DNA of 64,000 nucleotides from Streptomyces lonarensis (GCF_012033735.1 NZ_JAAVJD010000001.1:30616-94615); one strand, 5' to 3'; positions 49,787 through 59,836 are shown, numbered from the stretch's first letter. The notes: generated from the letters alone by a model not told the origin. Translations and numbers: made by a program.

Positions 49787-50506
49787 ATGGATGCGGACGG
49801 CGGGACCGGGATCGAGATCCGACGAGCCGGGGACCGCTACCGGGGCGGCGACCCGGCGGCCGGTGTCGAGACCCGGCACGCGTTCTCCTTCTCCGGGTTC
49901 TACGACCCCGGGAACCTCCGGTTCGGCCCGCTGACCGCCTGCAACGAGGAACGGCTCGACCCGGGCGCGGGCTACGCGGAGCACACCCACCGCGACCTGG
50001 AGATCGTCACCTGGGTCGTCGAGGGCGAACTGACCCACCGCGACAGCGCCGGGAACGCCACCGTGGTGCGCCCCGGAGACCTCCAGCGCCTCACCACCGG
50101 CGCGGCGGCACGCCACGTCGAACGCAACGACGGCGCCCTGCCGCTGCGCTTCCTCCAGATGTGGCTGGTGCCGGACGTCCCCGGCGGGGCCACCGAGTAC
50201 ACCGTGGTGCGCGCCTTCCCTCCCGGGGCGGAGCACCGGCTGCCGCGGACCGACGCGACGCTGCGGGTGGCCCGCCCGGAGCCGGGGGAGGAGGTGCCGC
50301 TGCCCCGCACGCCCCTGGCACACCTTCAGGTGGTGCGCGGCGCGGCGCGGCTCGGCGCGATCGGGCTCGCACCGGGCGACGAGGCACGGATCACCGCGCC
50401 GGTCGCGCACCGCCCGGCGCTCGTCGGGACGACCCCGGGGACCGAGGTCCTGCTGTGGGGGCTGCGCCCACCCGCCCCGCCGCCGACCGGACCGCACGCG
50501 GCCTGA
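49787..50506 (+). CDS. Pirin-family bicupin protein
   Basis: A 239-residue protein starting at ATG 49787. The cupin metal-binding set is visible in FYDPGNLRFGPL, HTHRDLEIVTWVVEGELTHRDS (split by a turn) and the second repeat ending PGTEVLLWG. Members bind iron or copper; some have quercetinase activity. Divergent from fasR with a 125-base gap. Confidence 0.88.
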   Translation: MDADGGTGIEIRRAGDRYRGGDPAAGVETRHAFSFSGFYDPGNLRFGPLTACNEERLDPGAGYAEHTHRDLEIVTWVVEGELTHRDSAGNATVVRPGDLQRLTTGAAARHVERNDGALPLRFLQMWLVPDVPGGATEYTVVRAFPPGAEHRLPRTDATLRVARPEPGEEVPLPRTPLAHLQVVRGAARLGAIGLAPGDEARITAPVAHRPALVGTTPGTEVLLWGLRPPAPPPTGPHAA

Positions 50507-50687
50507 GCGCTGCGACGCGGTGCGGCCCGCACCGGTTCCGGACCGCGTCGAGCCGCGTCGCCCGCGGCACCCGCAGCCTGGCCGGGAAGAGGCCCGAGCG
50601 GCCGCTGCCCGGGAACCCCGGGTCGCGCGCCGGCGTCCGATCGGCAGGACCGGGGGCATCGAGCCGCCGGTGCGAAGGGGGCGACGG

Positions 50688-51986
50688 ATGGACAGGTGGG
50701 GTGGGTCCGCGCGGGGCAGCGGCGCCGGAGACAGCAACGGGACCGCGGCCGCGCGGTCGGACAGCGGGACCGGGGGGACGGCCATCGGGCCGGGGCCGGG
50801 GCCGGGGACCGGTGTCGGCGGCGGGCGACCGCTCGGCGGGCGGCTCGCCGCCCTCCTCGCCACGGCGCTGCTGCTCGCGCTCAGCCAGCTCGCCGCCCTG
50901 GCGTGGCCCGCCCACGCCTGCGGCTGCGGCGCCATGGTCACCGCGGACGGCAGCGAGCTGAGCGTCACCGAGGAGAGCGCGGTGGTGGTGTGGGACGGCG
51001 ACGGCACCCAGCAGATCGTGATGCGGCTGACGGTGGACGGCGACGCGGCGGCCGCGGCCTGGGTCATGCCGGTGCCGGATCGGGCTGAGGTGACCCTGGG
51101 CGATCCGGAACTCTTCGCGGAACTGGCCGAGGTCGCCGCGCCGGAACAGCGGGTGGACCGCTACTTCTGGCCACGTCCCGGCGACTGGCCGCGGGAGGCG
51201 CCGGCGGACACCGCGGGCGCCTCGGAGGGTTCCGCGCCCCCGGTCGCGGTGGTCGGGCGGGAGCGGCTGGGCCCCTTCGACGTGGCCCGGCTGGCGGCCG
51301 CCGACCCGGCGGCACTGGCGCGGTGGCTGGCGGAGAACGGGTTCGCCCTCTCCGACCGCCTCACCGGTGCGCTGGAGCCGTACGTGGCGGCAGGGTGGGA
51401 GTACGTCGCGGTACGGCTCGCACCGGAGGAGGTGCCCGGGGGCGCCGACCCGGGCGGTGGTGCTCCGGGCGGCGGGGAGCCGGTGCTCGCCGGGCCGCTG
51501 GAGCCCCTGCGGCTGACCTTCGCCACCGACCGCCCCGTCTACCCGATGCGGCTCTCGCAGCTCGCCGCCACCCAGCAGGCGCTGCGGCTGCACGTCCTGG
51601 CCGACCACCGCACGGTGACCGAGGGCACCATCGGCGGGGACCCCGTCGACGTCGTCTTCGCCGGGCGGCTCACCCCCGACGGGCTGGCTCCCGGCCCGCT
51701 GCGGAGCCTCGTCGGGGAGGGGCGGTTCCTGACCGTCCTCCACCAGGACTTCCCCGACCCGGCGGCGATCGACGGCGACCACCACCTGGTCCGGGACCGC
51801 ACCGACGCGGAGTTCCGGCGGGTCGAGGCCGGCGAGGAGCTGCTGACCTGGGGGCCGGTGCCGGCCTGGCAGGCGGTGGTGGCCGCCTCCGGCGTGCCGG
51901 TCGCGGCGGCGGTGGTCGCCCTCCGGCTGCGCCGCCCGGCGGCGCGACCGGAGGGCACCGCCGCCGGCGGGGGACCGGGGAGGTGA
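50688..51986 (+). CDS. DUF2330 exported membrane-anchored protein
   Basis: A 432-residue protein starting at ATG 50688. A Gly/Ser-rich N-terminus precedes a signal helix (LAALLATALLLALSQLAALAW, about 47-67), then the family start HACGCGAMVTADGSEL. Near the C-terminus VVAASGVPVAAAVVALRLRR is a membrane anchor. DUF2330 proteins are surface proteins of unknown function. The 36 codons before the signal helix suggest an unusually long leader or a later start. Ends at a hairpin overlapping the convergent gene's stop. Confidence 0.82.
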   Translation: MDRWGGSARGSGAGDSNGTAAARSDSGTGGTAIGPGPGPGTGVGGGRPLGGRLAALLATALLLALSQLAALAWPAHACGCGAMVTADGSELSVTEESAVVVWDGDGTQQIVMRLTVDGDAAAAAWVMPVPDRAEVTLGDPELFAELAEVAAPEQRVDRYFWPRPGDWPREAPADTAGASEGSAPPVAVVGRERLGPFDVARLAAADPAALARWLAENGFALSDRLTGALEPYVAAGWEYVAVRLAPEEVPGGADPGGGAPGGGEPVLAGPLEPLRLTFATDRPVYPMRLSQLAATQQALRLHVLADHRTVTEGTIGGDPVDVVFAGRLTPDGLAPGPLRSLVGEGRFLTVLHQDFPDPAAIDGDHHLVRDRTDAEFRRVEAGEELLTWGPVPAWQAVVAASGVPVAAAVVALRLRRPAARPEGTAAGGGPGR

Positions 51987-51990
51987 CGTG

Positions 51991-52014
51991 GGGCGCGGCT
52001 GCTCAGCCGCGCCC
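51991..52014. terminator. Bidirectional hairpin between convergent genes
   Basis: GGGCGCGGCT (51991-52000) pairs with AGCCGCGCCC (52005-52014) around GCTC. It starts 4 bases after the DUF2330 stop and overlaps the last codons of the minus-strand serine hydrolase. Confidence 0.75.
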
Positions 52015-52830
52015 GGCCAGCTCGGCCAGGACCGCGTCGGTGAACGCCGGCCACGCCTCGGCCGCCCAGGGGCCGAAGGCCCGGTCGGTCAGCGCCACGC
52101 ACGCGGCGCCGGCCTCGGGGTCCACCCAGAGGAAGGTCCCGGACTGCCCGAAGTGGCCGAAGGTCTGTCGGGAGGACCGTTCGCCGGTCCAGTGCGGTGC
52201 CTTGCCGTCGCGGATCTCGAACCCGAGCCCCCAGTCGTTCGGCTTCTGGTGGCCGAACCCGGGCAGCACCCCGGAGAGCCCGGGGAAGTGGACCGCGGTC
52301 GCGTCCGCCAGGGTCCGGGGCGAGAGCAGGCGCGGGGCCTGCAGCTCGGCGGCGAACCGGATCAGGTCGGCGAGGGTGGAGACGCCGTCCCGGGCCGGGG
52401 ACCCGTCCAGCGAGGTGGCGGTCATCCCCAGCGGCTCCAGCACCCCCTCGCGCAGGTAGTCGGCGAACGGGATGCCGGTCGCGCGCGTGAGGTGGTCGCC
52501 GAGCCGGTCGAAGCCGGCGTTCGAGTACAGCCGCCGCTCGCCGGGGGGCGCGGTGACGCGGTCCTCGTCGAAGGCGAGCCCCGAGGTGTGGGCCAGCAGG
52601 TGCCGGAAGGTCGACCCCTCCGGCCCGGCCGGCTCGTCCAGTTCGACCGCGCCCTCCTCGACCGCCAGCAGCGCGGCGTAGGCGGCGAGCGGCTTGGTGA
52701 CCGAGGCCAGCGGGAAGCTGTGGTCGTCCGGCCCGTGGCTGCCGACGAGGGTGCCGTCGGCGAGGACCACGGCCGCCGCGGCCGTGGGAACGGGCCACTG
52801 TTCGATGTGCGCCAGAGACTGCATGTGCAT
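52003..52830 (-). CDS. Serine hydrolase, class C beta-lactamase/PBP4*-like
   Basis: A 275-residue cytoplasmic-looking enzyme starting at ATG 52830 (MHMQSLAH). Motif 1 SVTK is in ASVTKPLAAYAAL, motif 2 Y-x-N in LYSNAGFDRLGDHL and motif 3 H-x-G in FGHFGQSGTF. The same frame stays open far upstream, but that part is antisense to other genes. No signal peptide. Likely an esterase or peptidase of unknown substrate. Confidence 0.88.
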   Translation of the reverse strand: MHMQSLAHIEQWPVPTAAAAVVLADGTLVGSHGPDDHSFPLASVTKPLAAYAALLAVEEGAVELDEPAGPEGSTFRHLLAHTSGLAFDEDRVTAPPGERRLYSNAGFDRLGDHLTRATGIPFADYLREGVLEPLGMTATSLDGSPARDGVSTLADLIRFAAELQAPRLLSPRTLADATAVHFPGLSGVLPGFGHQKPNDWGLGFEIRDGKAPHWTGERSSRQTFGHFGQSGTFLWVDPEAGAACVALTDRAFGPWAAEAWPAFTDAVLAELAGRG

Positions 52831-53035
52831 GTCCCCGACCCTATGTGCTGCGCCGGGAGGCGCCGAGGGGCGGTGGCGACGGGACCGTCGGGAGGGCCTT
52901 CTCCCTTGTCCCGCCGACGAGTCGAATGGCCGGGCCATGACATCGAGGGTGGCCCGCCGCGCGCCGGTGGAATAGCATCCACGCCAGGCGTGACCGTGAG
53001 GTTCGTCGACACGGTGGTCTGCTGGGGGCTGGAAG

Positions 53036-53482
53036 ATGATGTGTTCGCAGTGCCAGATCGGTCGTCCCTGGGACGCCAAGGGGCGCTGCCGGCCCTGCTC
53101 GATCGGCAACGTGAACCTCGGTGCGCCCGTTCCGGCGGGCGCCGGCACCGGCGGAGGTGCCCAGCCCACGCCGCCCCCGCCCCCCGCCAATCTCACCATG
53201 ACGCCCGCCCCCGAGGCGCCGGCCGTCCCGGTCGCGGCCCCGAAGGCCCCCGTGGCGTGCAGCCAGTGCTGGATCGGGGTGGCCTGGGACGACGAGGGCC
53301 GCTGCCGGCCGTGTTCCGACGGCGGCGTGCGCCTCGCCCCCGTCACGCGCCGCAAGGAACTGACCGCGGCGACCGAGGAGGAGGCGCCGCCCCCGCGGTC
53401 GGCGCTCTCCCGCGCCCGGCGGTGGTTCGGCGAGCGTCGCAACTCCTCCGACCCCGGCGTGGACGGCGACGCGCAGGAGTGA
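53036..53482 (+). CDS. Protein with two zinc-ribbon-like repeats
   Basis: A 148-residue protein. Two copies of CSQCxIGxxWDxxGRCRPCS occur, at residues about 3-22 and 75-94, separated by a proline/alanine linker. Each holds four cysteines for one zinc. The C-terminus is basic then acidic. No known family was recognised; it may bind nucleic acid or protein. ATG 53036 or 53039. Confidence 0.72.
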   Translation: MMCSQCQIGRPWDAKGRCRPCSIGNVNLGAPVPAGAGTGGGAQPTPPPPPANLTMTPAPEAPAVPVAAPKAPVACSQCWIGVAWDDEGRCRPCSDGGVRLAPVTRRKELTAATEEEAPPPRSALSRARRWFGERRNSSDPGVDGDAQE

Positions 53483-53588
53483 GCCCGCGGCCGCGGTCCG
53501 CCGGCCGGACCAGGCCGTCCCCGGCCTCCGCGGTCCCGCCGCCCCGGCAGGGACGCGCTGCCCCGCCCGCAGCCGCCGGGCCGCCGTG

Positions 53589-54473
53589 TCACAGCTGGGA
53601 GAGCAGCTCCCGCTTCTTCGCGGTGAACTCGTCGTCGGTCAGCAGCCCAGCCGTGTGCAGCTCGCCGAGGTGCCGGATGCGCTCGGCGATGTCCGCCGGG
53701 TCGCCCCGCTGCTCCCGCGCCGGCTCCGGCACGCCCCCGAACTCCGGTTCCGCTTCCTGGATCGCCTCCAGCACACCGGCCGCGAGCGGCAGCGACTCGT
53801 GGACCAGCCCGTAGCCGAGGGCGAACACCACGGCCGCCGGGTCCTGGTCGGCGGGCGGGGGCGCCGGATCGGTCACCGCCAGCCCGTCCGCGCCCCGGCG
53901 GACCAGCCGCAGGCAGCCGCCGGACCCCTCCGGCGAACGCCAGTCGACCCCCGCCAGCTCGTTCACCTGGAACGCCTGGTCGCCGGCCTTCCATTTCGCC
54001 GAGGTGGCGCCGGTCCAGAACCAGCGGAACGAGACGGCCTTGCCGTCGAACGCGACCTTGCCGTCGTAGGCCTTGAAGGACAGCGGCGCCGTCGGCGCGG
54101 CCACCAGGAACCGGTCGGCCGGCTCGGCGGCGTACGGCCGCAGCGCCCCGCGCACCCGCTCCGCCGCCTCCTCGGCCTCCTGCCTCCGCTCCTCCGGCAG
54201 CACCAGCCGGTAGGGGTTGGTGGCGGCACGCAGTTGCCCGGCCGCTGCCTCGATCAGCGGGTCCGCGCCGTCCCGCGGCGTGGCGAACAGTTCGACCGTG
54301 CCCCGCTTCGACCCCGGGGCGACCTCGACCGCACTCAGCGCCTCGTACGGGACGCGGCGCTCTCCCAGCACGTGGAAGAGCTTCGGTGTGCGGATCCCCC
54401 GTTCGAAGCGGATGAGCATCGAGTCGGTGTCGAACTCCCATGAGGAGTGGATTCCGGCCAGCACATCACCCAT
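53589..54473 (-). CDS. DUF4429 protein with C-terminal SHOCT domain
   Basis: A 294-residue protein with two DUF4429 beta domains (IHSSWEFDTDSMLIRFERG, then FKAYDGKVAFDGKAVSFRW) and a SHOCT end (ERIRHLGELHTAGLLTDDEF, AKKRELLSQL). Start at ATG 54473; earlier ATG codons at 54482 and 54503 exist. Family function is unknown. Single gene. Confidence 0.86.
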   Translation of the reverse strand: MGDVLAGIHSSWEFDTDSMLIRFERGIRTPKLFHVLGERRVPYEALSAVEVAPGSKRGTVELFATPRDGADPLIEAAAGQLRAATNPYRLVLPEERRQEAEEAAERVRGALRPYAAEPADRFLVAAPTAPLSFKAYDGKVAFDGKAVSFRWFWTGATSAKWKAGDQAFQVNELAGVDWRSPEGSGGCLRLVRRGADGLAVTDPAPPPADQDPAAVVFALGYGLVHESLPLAAGVLEAIQEAEPEFGGVPEPAREQRGDPADIAERIRHLGELHTAGLLTDDEFTAKKRELLSQL

Positions 54474-54662
54474 ACGGGTCATCGTATGCGGGGAAGCGCC
54501 CATACTGGCTACCCTCTGCGGGCAACAGGTGGCCGATTCACGCCATTACGCAGCTCAGAGCGGGTGTGCGACTGTCCGCCGACGGGTGGGCCGGTGGAGT
54601 GACGGCAGGCCGGGAGCCGCCGGTGGCGCGCGTCGGACGCCTGCTGGCGCGCCCCCGCCCCG

Positions 54663-55865
54663 TCACGTCGGGAGCCCCCGCGGCACGCAGTACGGGCCCT
54701 CACCGCCCCGCGCCGCACGGTCCACCAGCCCCGCGCCGATCCGCCCGAACCCCGTCAGGCTGTCCGTCCCGGGCAGGAAGTACCCCCCGTGGCCGGGCAC
54801 CTCCTGGGCGGCCACGGGCAGCGCGCCGAAGGCGGGATCGGCCGGATCGGGGCCGTGGCCCAACGGACCGACCGCGAGGTGCGGCAGGTCGCCGATCCAG
54901 TCGGCCGGGGAGCGCGCCGCCCAGATGCGCGCCCGGGTGCCCAGCTCCTCGGCGTGGGCGGCACGCACGCCGGGGCTGCCCGCGACGGCGATGTCCGTCA
55001 CCCGGTCCGGCAACCCGCCCGCCGCGAGGCCGCACACCACCGAACCGTAGGAGTGGCAGAACAGCGCGACCGTCGCGTTACCCGGCAGTGCGGTGACCGC
55101 AGCGGTCAACCGCCGGGCGCCCTCCTCCGCGGGGCCCGCGGTCGCGGCGGAGACCTTCACCCCGCGCGGCGCGGTGTAGTCGGCCCAGGCGATGACGGCG
55201 GTCCGCCGGTCCGGGTCCGCCTCGCGCTGCTGCGCGTGGAGCGCCCGCGCCATGCCGGCCGGTGCCCGGTAGCGCAGCCGGGTCCGCTCGAAGGTGAGCA
55301 GGTCGGTGTCGACGCCCGGCACCACGACCGAGATCCGCTCCGCCTCGTCCAGGTCGCCGACGACCTCCGCCACCCGGCCGCTCCCCGCGGGGTCGAAGGC
55401 GAGGATCTGTCGGCCCTCGGCGAGCAGTGAGGAGAGCCGGTGGACCCGGCGGGCCGCGTCGTGCCGCCCGGCGGCGGACAGTCTCGGGTCGTGGCTGCGG
55501 AGCTGCTCGCGGTCGCGTGCCGCGGCGAGGGCGTTGCGGTTGGCGGCGTAGCGGATCTCGGTCGGGACACCACCCAGGTTGCCGACCACGAGCGGATGGC
55601 GTTCGGCCAGCAGCACCTGCTTGCGGTACCCGACGGAGCCGAAGAAGTCGGCGACGGCCTGCGGGCCGGCGAGCGGGTCCGGCAGCGGGGTGCCGGTGAT
55701 CCGGTCCTCGCGCCAGGCCTGCAGCTGGCCGGTGTAGCCGTCCGGTTCGACGGTGCCGGTGCGGTGGAGCCAGCCCGAGGTCAGCAGCACGGCGAGGACC
55801 ACCGCCAGGGTCGTCACCACGCGCCGGACGGTGGTGGCCGAGAGGACGGACCGGGAGTGTTCCAC
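54663..55865 (-). CDS. Secreted or membrane-anchored DUF1023-type alpha/beta hydrolase
   Basis: A 400-residue protein with an N-terminal membrane/signal helix (VVTTLAVVLAVLLTSGWL, about 16-33). The DUF1023 hydrolase domain follows: ILAFDPAGSGRVAEVVGDL, ISVVVPGVDTDLLTFE, AWADYTAP and the nucleophile motif FCHSYGSVV. The final histidine lies near HGGYFLPG. Likely an extracellular esterase; substrate unknown. Confidence 0.88.
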   Translation of the reverse strand: MEHSRSVLSATTVRRVVTTLAVVLAVLLTSGWLHRTGTVEPDGYTGQLQAWREDRITGTPLPDPLAGPQAVADFFGSVGYRKQVLLAERHPLVVGNLGGVPTEIRYAANRNALAAARDREQLRSHDPRLSAAGRHDAARRVHRLSSLLAEGRQILAFDPAGSGRVAEVVGDLDEAERISVVVPGVDTDLLTFERTRLRYRAPAGMARALHAQQREADPDRRTAVIAWADYTAPRGVKVSAATAGPAEEGARRLTAAVTALPGNATVALFCHSYGSVVCGLAAGGLPDRVTDIAVAGSPGVRAAHAEELGTRARIWAARSPADWIGDLPHLAVGPLGHGPDPADPAFGALPVAAQEVPGHGGYFLPGTDSLTGFGRIGAGLVDRAARGGEGPYCVPRGLPT

Positions 55866-56175
55866 CGGTCAGCATCCTAGAAGCGCCACCCCGGTGTTCC
55901 GCCATGGCCCGAAGGCCCCGACCTGGGGCTTTCGGTGTGTCGTGCACCACAGCGGGCCCCGTACGGGACGCCCGGCGCACGCGGCAGGGAGCGCGGAGCC
56001 GCCCGCCGCGCCACGGGTCGCACGCCGTCGCGGACCCGCGCCCGGCGCGAGCACCGGAACGGCGCATCCCCCCCGTTCACCCCACCCGTGCACCGGCGCC
56101 GGGAACGCCGGACGCCCGGGAGCCGTGGGCTCCCGGGCGTCCGATCCGGCCGCGCGGGCCGGGGTGTGCTGTGGG
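55866..56175. other. 310-base gap with two hairpins between aceE and the hydrolase gene
   Basis: No gene was recognised. Besides the aceE terminator at 56110-56142 it contains a shorter stem CGAAGGCCCC (55910-55919) / GGGGCTTTCG (55925-55934) with one mismatch, followed on the minus strand by the hydrolase start region. The rest is plain GC-rich DNA. Confidence 0.5.
56110..56142 (-). terminator. Hairpin terminator of aceE
   Basis: GGACGCCCGGGAGCC (56110-56124) and GGCTCCCGGGCGTCC (56128-56142) form a perfect 15-bp stem with a 3-base loop, 34 bases beyond the aceE stop. Confidence 0.85.
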
Positions 56176-58908
56176 TCAGGCATCGCCGCCGGCGGCGCCG
56201 GGGTCGGCAGCCGCCACGTCCAGCAGCTGGTAGCGGTCGATCGCCTGCTTCAGCGCCGAGCGGTCGATCTTGCCCTCACGGGCCAGCTCGGTCAGCACGC
56301 CGAGCACGATCGACTGCGCGTCGATGTGGAAGTGGCGACGCGCCGCACCGCGGGTGTCGGCGAAGCCGAACCCGTCGGCGCCCAGCGACTGGTAGGTGCC
56401 GGGCACCCAGCGCGCGATCTGGTCCGGGACGGCACGCATCCAGTCGGAGACGGCCACGAACGGACCCTCGGCACCCTGGAGCTTGCGGGTGACGAACGGG
56501 ACCTGCTGCTCCTCCTCGGGGTGGAGGAGGTTGTGCCGCTCCACCTCGACGGCGTCGCGCCGCAGCTCGTTCCAGGAGGTCGCGGACCAGACGTCGGCCC
56601 GCACGTTCCACTCCTCGGCGAGGATGCGCTGCGCCTCGACCGCCCACGGCACGGCGACACCGGAGGCCAGGATCTGCGCCGGGATCTCCCCGCCCTGCCC
56701 GGGGGCGAAGCGGTGAATGCCCTTGAGGATGCCCTCGACGTCGGCGTCCTCCGGCTCGGCCGGGTGCTTGATCGGCTCGTTGTAGACCGTGAGGTAGTAG
56801 AAGACGTCCTCGGCGTTCTCGCCGTACATCCGCCGCAGACCGTCGCGGACGATGTGGGCGATCTCGAAGCCGAACGCCGGGTCGTACGCCACACACGCCG
56901 GGTTGGTGGAGGCCAGCAGGTGCGAGTGGCCGTCGGCGTGCTGGAGCCCCTCACCGGTGAGGGTGGTCCGGCCGGCGGTCGCGCCGAGGACGAAGCCGCG
57001 GGCGAGCTGGTCGGCCATCTGCCAGAACTGGTCGCCGGTCCGCTGGAACCCGAACATCGAGTAGAAGACGTAGATCGGGATCAGGTGCTCGCCGTGCGTG
57101 GCGTAGGACGAGCCGGCGGCGATCAGGGAGGCGGTGCAGCCCGCCTCGCTGATGCCGTCGTGCAGCATCTGCCCGGTCGGCGACTCCTTGTAGGAGAGCA
57201 GCAGCTCCCGGTCGACCGACTCGTAGGTCTGGCCCAGCGGGTTGTAGATCTTCGCCGACGGGAAGAAGGCGTCCATGCCGAAGGTCCGGTACTCGTCCGG
57301 CGCGATCGGCACGAAGCGGTTGCCGATCTCCTTGTCCCGCATGAGGTCCTTCAGCACCCGCACGAACGCCATGGTGGTGGCGATCTCCTGCGAGCCGGAG
57401 CCCTTGCGCGCCGTGGCGTACGCCTTGTCGCCGGGCAGTGCCAGCGGCTTGGAGCGGTCCACCCGCGTCGGTACGTACCCGCCCAGCGCGCGGCGCCGGT
57501 CGTGCATGTACTGGATCTCCTCGGAGTCCCGGCCCGGGTGGTAGTACGGCGCGACGCCGTCCTCCAGGTCCTTGTCCGGCACCGGGATGTGGAGGCGGTC
57601 GCGGAAGCGCTTGAGGTCCTCGACCGTCAGCTTCTTCATCTGGTGGGTCGCGTTGCGGCCCTCGAAGTTCGGACCCAGCGTCCAGCCCTTGACCGTCTGC
57701 GCCAGGATCACCGTGGGCTGGCCCTTGTGGGTCTTCGCTGCCTGGTAGGCGGCGAAGATCTTGCGGTGGTCGTGGCCGCCGCGGCCCAGGTGGAGGATCT
57801 CGTCGTCCGACATCTTCTCGACCATGGCGCGCAGCCGCTGGTCGTCACCGAAGAAGTGGTCGCGGATGTAGCCGCCGGTCTCGGTGGCGTAGGTCTGGAA
57901 CTGGCCGTCGGGCGTGGTGTTGAGCTTGTTGATCAGCACGCCGTCGCGGTCCTGGGCCAGCAGCGGGTCCCAGGAGCGGTCCCAGACCAGTTTGACGACG
58001 TTCCAGCCGGCGCCGCGGAAGACGGACTCCAGCTCCTGGATGACCTTGCCGTTGCCGCGGACCGGGCCGTCGAGGCGCTGCAGGTTGCAGTTGACCACGA
58101 AGGTCAGGTTGTCCAGGCCCTCGCGCGCGGCGAGCGTCAGCTGGCCCAGCGACTCCGGCTCGTCCATCTCGCCGTCGCCGAGGAAGGCCCAGACGTGCGA
58201 CTTGGAGGTGTCCGCGATGCCGCGGGCCTGGATGTAGCGGTTCATCCGGGCCTGGTAGATCGCGCCGAGGGGGCCGAGGCCCATCGAGACGGTCGGGAAC
58301 TCCCAGAACTCCGGCATCAGGCGCGGGTGCGGGTAGCTGGAGAGACCGTCGGGGGCCTTCGACTTCTCCTGGCGGAAGGCGTCGAGGTGCGTCTCGTTGA
58401 ACCGGTCCAGCAGGTAGCCGCGGGCGTAGATCCCGGGGGAGGCGTGCCCCTGGAAGAAGATCTGGTCGCCGCCGTCGCCCTCGTCCTTGCCGCGGAAGAA
58501 GTGGTTGAAGCCCACGTCGTAGAGGGAGGCCGACGAGGCGAAGGTGGCGATGTGGCCGCCGACGCCGATGCCGGGGCGCTGGGCGCGCGAGACCATGACG
58601 GCCGCGTTCCAGCGCGTCGCGTTCAGGACCTTGCGCTCGACTTCCTCGTCACCGGGGAAGAAGGGCTCGTCCTTGGTCGCGATGGTGTTGACGTAGTCGG
58701 TGGAGTTCATCTCCGGGACCGCCACGCGCTGGGCGCGGGCCCGTTCGATCAGCCGCAGCATCAGGTAGCGGGCGCGCTCCCGGCCGCGTTCGTCCACCGC
58801 GGCGTCGAGGGAGTCCAGCCACTCCTGCGTTTCCTCGGGGTCAAAATCCGGGACCTGGCTGGGAAGGCCACCAATGATGATCGGGTTGCGATCGGATGCG
58901 GAAGCCAC
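56176..58908 (-). CDS. aceE: Pyruvate dehydrogenase E1 component, homodimeric type
   Basis: A 910-residue thiamine diphosphate enzyme that decarboxylates pyruvate and passes the acetyl group to E2. It is recognised by [23 protein letters not shown], split by short loops, the THDP motif [32 protein letters not shown] and [12 protein letters not shown]. The GTG at 58908 (VASASDRNP) follows GAAGGAACAGC and fits the family start. An ATG at 58962 behind a better GGAGG site would add 18 residues ([10 protein letters not shown]). Single gene, divergent from DUF3052, with its own terminator. Confidence 0.95.
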   Translation of the reverse strand: MASASDRNPIIIGGLPSQVPDFDPEETQEWLDSLDAAVDERGRERARYLMLRLIERARAQRVAVPEMNSTDYVNTIATKDEPFFPGDEEVERKVLNATRWNAAVMVSRAQRPGIGVGGHIATFASSASLYDVGFNHFFRGKDEGDGGDQIFFQGHASPGIYARGYLLDRFNETHLDAFRQEKSKAPDGLSSYPHPRLMPEFWEFPTVSMGLGPLGAIYQARMNRYIQARGIADTSKSHVWAFLGDGEMDEPESLGQLTLAAREGLDNLTFVVNCNLQRLDGPVRGNGKVIQELESVFRGAGWNVVKLVWDRSWDPLLAQDRDGVLINKLNTTPDGQFQTYATETGGYIRDHFFGDDQRLRAMVEKMSDDEILHLGRGGHDHRKIFAAYQAAKTHKGQPTVILAQTVKGWTLGPNFEGRNATHQMKKLTVEDLKRFRDRLHIPVPDKDLEDGVAPYYHPGRDSEEIQYMHDRRRALGGYVPTRVDRSKPLALPGDKAYATARKGSGSQEIATTMAFVRVLKDLMRDKEIGNRFVPIAPDEYRTFGMDAFFPSAKIYNPLGQTYESVDRELLLSYKESPTGQMLHDGISEAGCTASLIAAGSSYATHGEHLIPIYVFYSMFGFQRTGDQFWQMADQLARGFVLGATAGRTTLTGEGLQHADGHSHLLASTNPACVAYDPAFGFEIAHIVRDGLRRMYGENAEDVFYYLTVYNEPIKHPAEPEDADVEGILKGIHRFAPGQGGEIPAQILASGVAVPWAVEAQRILAEEWNVRADVWSATSWNELRRDAVEVERHNLLHPEEEQQVPFVTRKLQGAEGPFVAVSDWMRAVPDQIARWVPGTYQSLGADGFGFADTRGAARRHFHIDAQSIVLGVLTELAREGKIDRSALKQAIDRYQLLDVAAADPGAAGGDA

Positions 58909-59353
58909 GCTGTTCCTTCGCTCTGAGTTGTCTTGCTCTGCTGGTGTCGCGCCGCCTTCCATCGTGTACCTCCGGAAGCGAAACGTCATCTCTACTGGAA
59001 GGTAACTCCCAGGTGATGAGACGCCCGTCCTCGTGAGCGACGTGCCCGGCCGGGCAGGCGGCCGCAGGGGCGGCCGACCGGCAACCCTACGCGCGCACCT
59101 GTGGGTCGTTGCCGGGCGGGCTCCGTGTCGTGCGCCACCCGAATCCGGGGGAGGCGCCACGAAGCGGCGAGCGAAGATCAAACTGTGTCTTTAATCACGC
59201 AACCGGACGTACTGTGGAGCCAGAAGTCAACCTTTGGGCGGGCGCGTCGGCCCGGTACTTGCGTGATCCGCTCCGCCCGTGTGGACTACCGCTCAGGCTC
59301 GCGCGTGCGCGAGCCTGAAACAGTACTTCACAACCAAGGACAGGAGGCCATCC
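58909..59353. promoter_or_regulatory. Divergent promoter region of aceE and DUF3052
   Basis: This is 445 bases without a gene. The middle (about 59170-59240) is less GC-rich (AAGATCAAACTGTGTCTTTA, GAAGTCAACCTTTG) and likely holds promoters. The DUF3052 leader carries a long palindrome at 59293-59318. GGAGG sites lie before both possible aceE starts and before the DUF3052 GTG. Confidence 0.55.
59293..59318. repeat. 26-bp palindrome in the DUF3052 leader
   Basis: TCAGGCTCGCGC (59293-59304) and GCGCGAGCCTGA (59307-59318) are perfect inverted copies around GT, 35 bases before the DUF3052 start. There is no T-run after it. It could be an operator or an RNA hairpin controlling translation. Confidence 0.8.
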
Positions 59354-59782
59354 GTGAGCGCGACCGCGGACCACGCGGAGGAGCGGACCAACCCCGCCGA
59401 ACGGCTGGGTTTCCAGCCCGGGCAGGTGGTCCAGGAGCTCGGCTACGACGAGGACGCCGAGCAGGAACTCCGTGAGGGAATCGAGGCCATCACGGGCCAG
59501 TCACTCGTCGACGAGGACCACGACGACGTGGCGGATGCCGTGGTGCTGTGGTTCCGCGACGACGACGGTGACCTGACCGACGCGCTGGTGGATGCCACGA
59601 CACTGATCGACCCGGGCGCCCCCGTGTGGCTGCTCACCCCCAAGACCGGGCGTGAGGGCTACGTGGAGCCGAGTGAGATCGGCGAGGCCGCCCAGACGGC
59701 CGGCCTGGCACAGACCAGCACGATCAGCGCCGGCAAGGACTGGTCCGGCAGCCGTCTGGTGACGCCCAAGAGCCGCAGGTAG
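59354..59782 (+). CDS. DUF3052 family protein
   Basis: A 142-residue acidic protein starting at GTG 59354 behind CAGGAGG. It matches the actinobacterial DUF3052 family (AERLGFQPGQVVQELGYDEDAE, VVLWFRDDDGDLTDALVDA, PVWLLTPKTGREGYVEPSEI, each broken by loops). Function is unknown. The family normally sits beside aceE, as here. A 16-bp terminator follows. Confidence 0.92.
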   Translation: MSATADHAEERTNPAERLGFQPGQVVQELGYDEDAEQELREGIEAITGQSLVDEDHDDVADAVVLWFRDDDGDLTDALVDATTLIDPGAPVWLLTPKTGREGYVEPSEIGEAAQTAGLAQTSTISAGKDWSGSRLVTPKSRR

Positions 59783-59836
59783 CCCCGGCCGGAACCCCCG
59801 GCCCGGGCGGCCCGGCCGCCCGCAGAGTTCGAACCA

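Noticed and set aside
52830..54441. Upstream extension of the serine hydrolase frame to more than 800 residues
   Set aside because: The extra part is antisense or out of frame to the zinc-ribbon and DUF4429 genes and is low-complexity. The hydrolase family length fits the ATG at 52830.
55753..58926. A 1057-codon open frame antisense to aceE
   Set aside because: Long antisense frames arise from the GC-biased third positions of a conserved gene. The sense strand encodes a complete pyruvate dehydrogenase E1, and the antisense product resembles no family.
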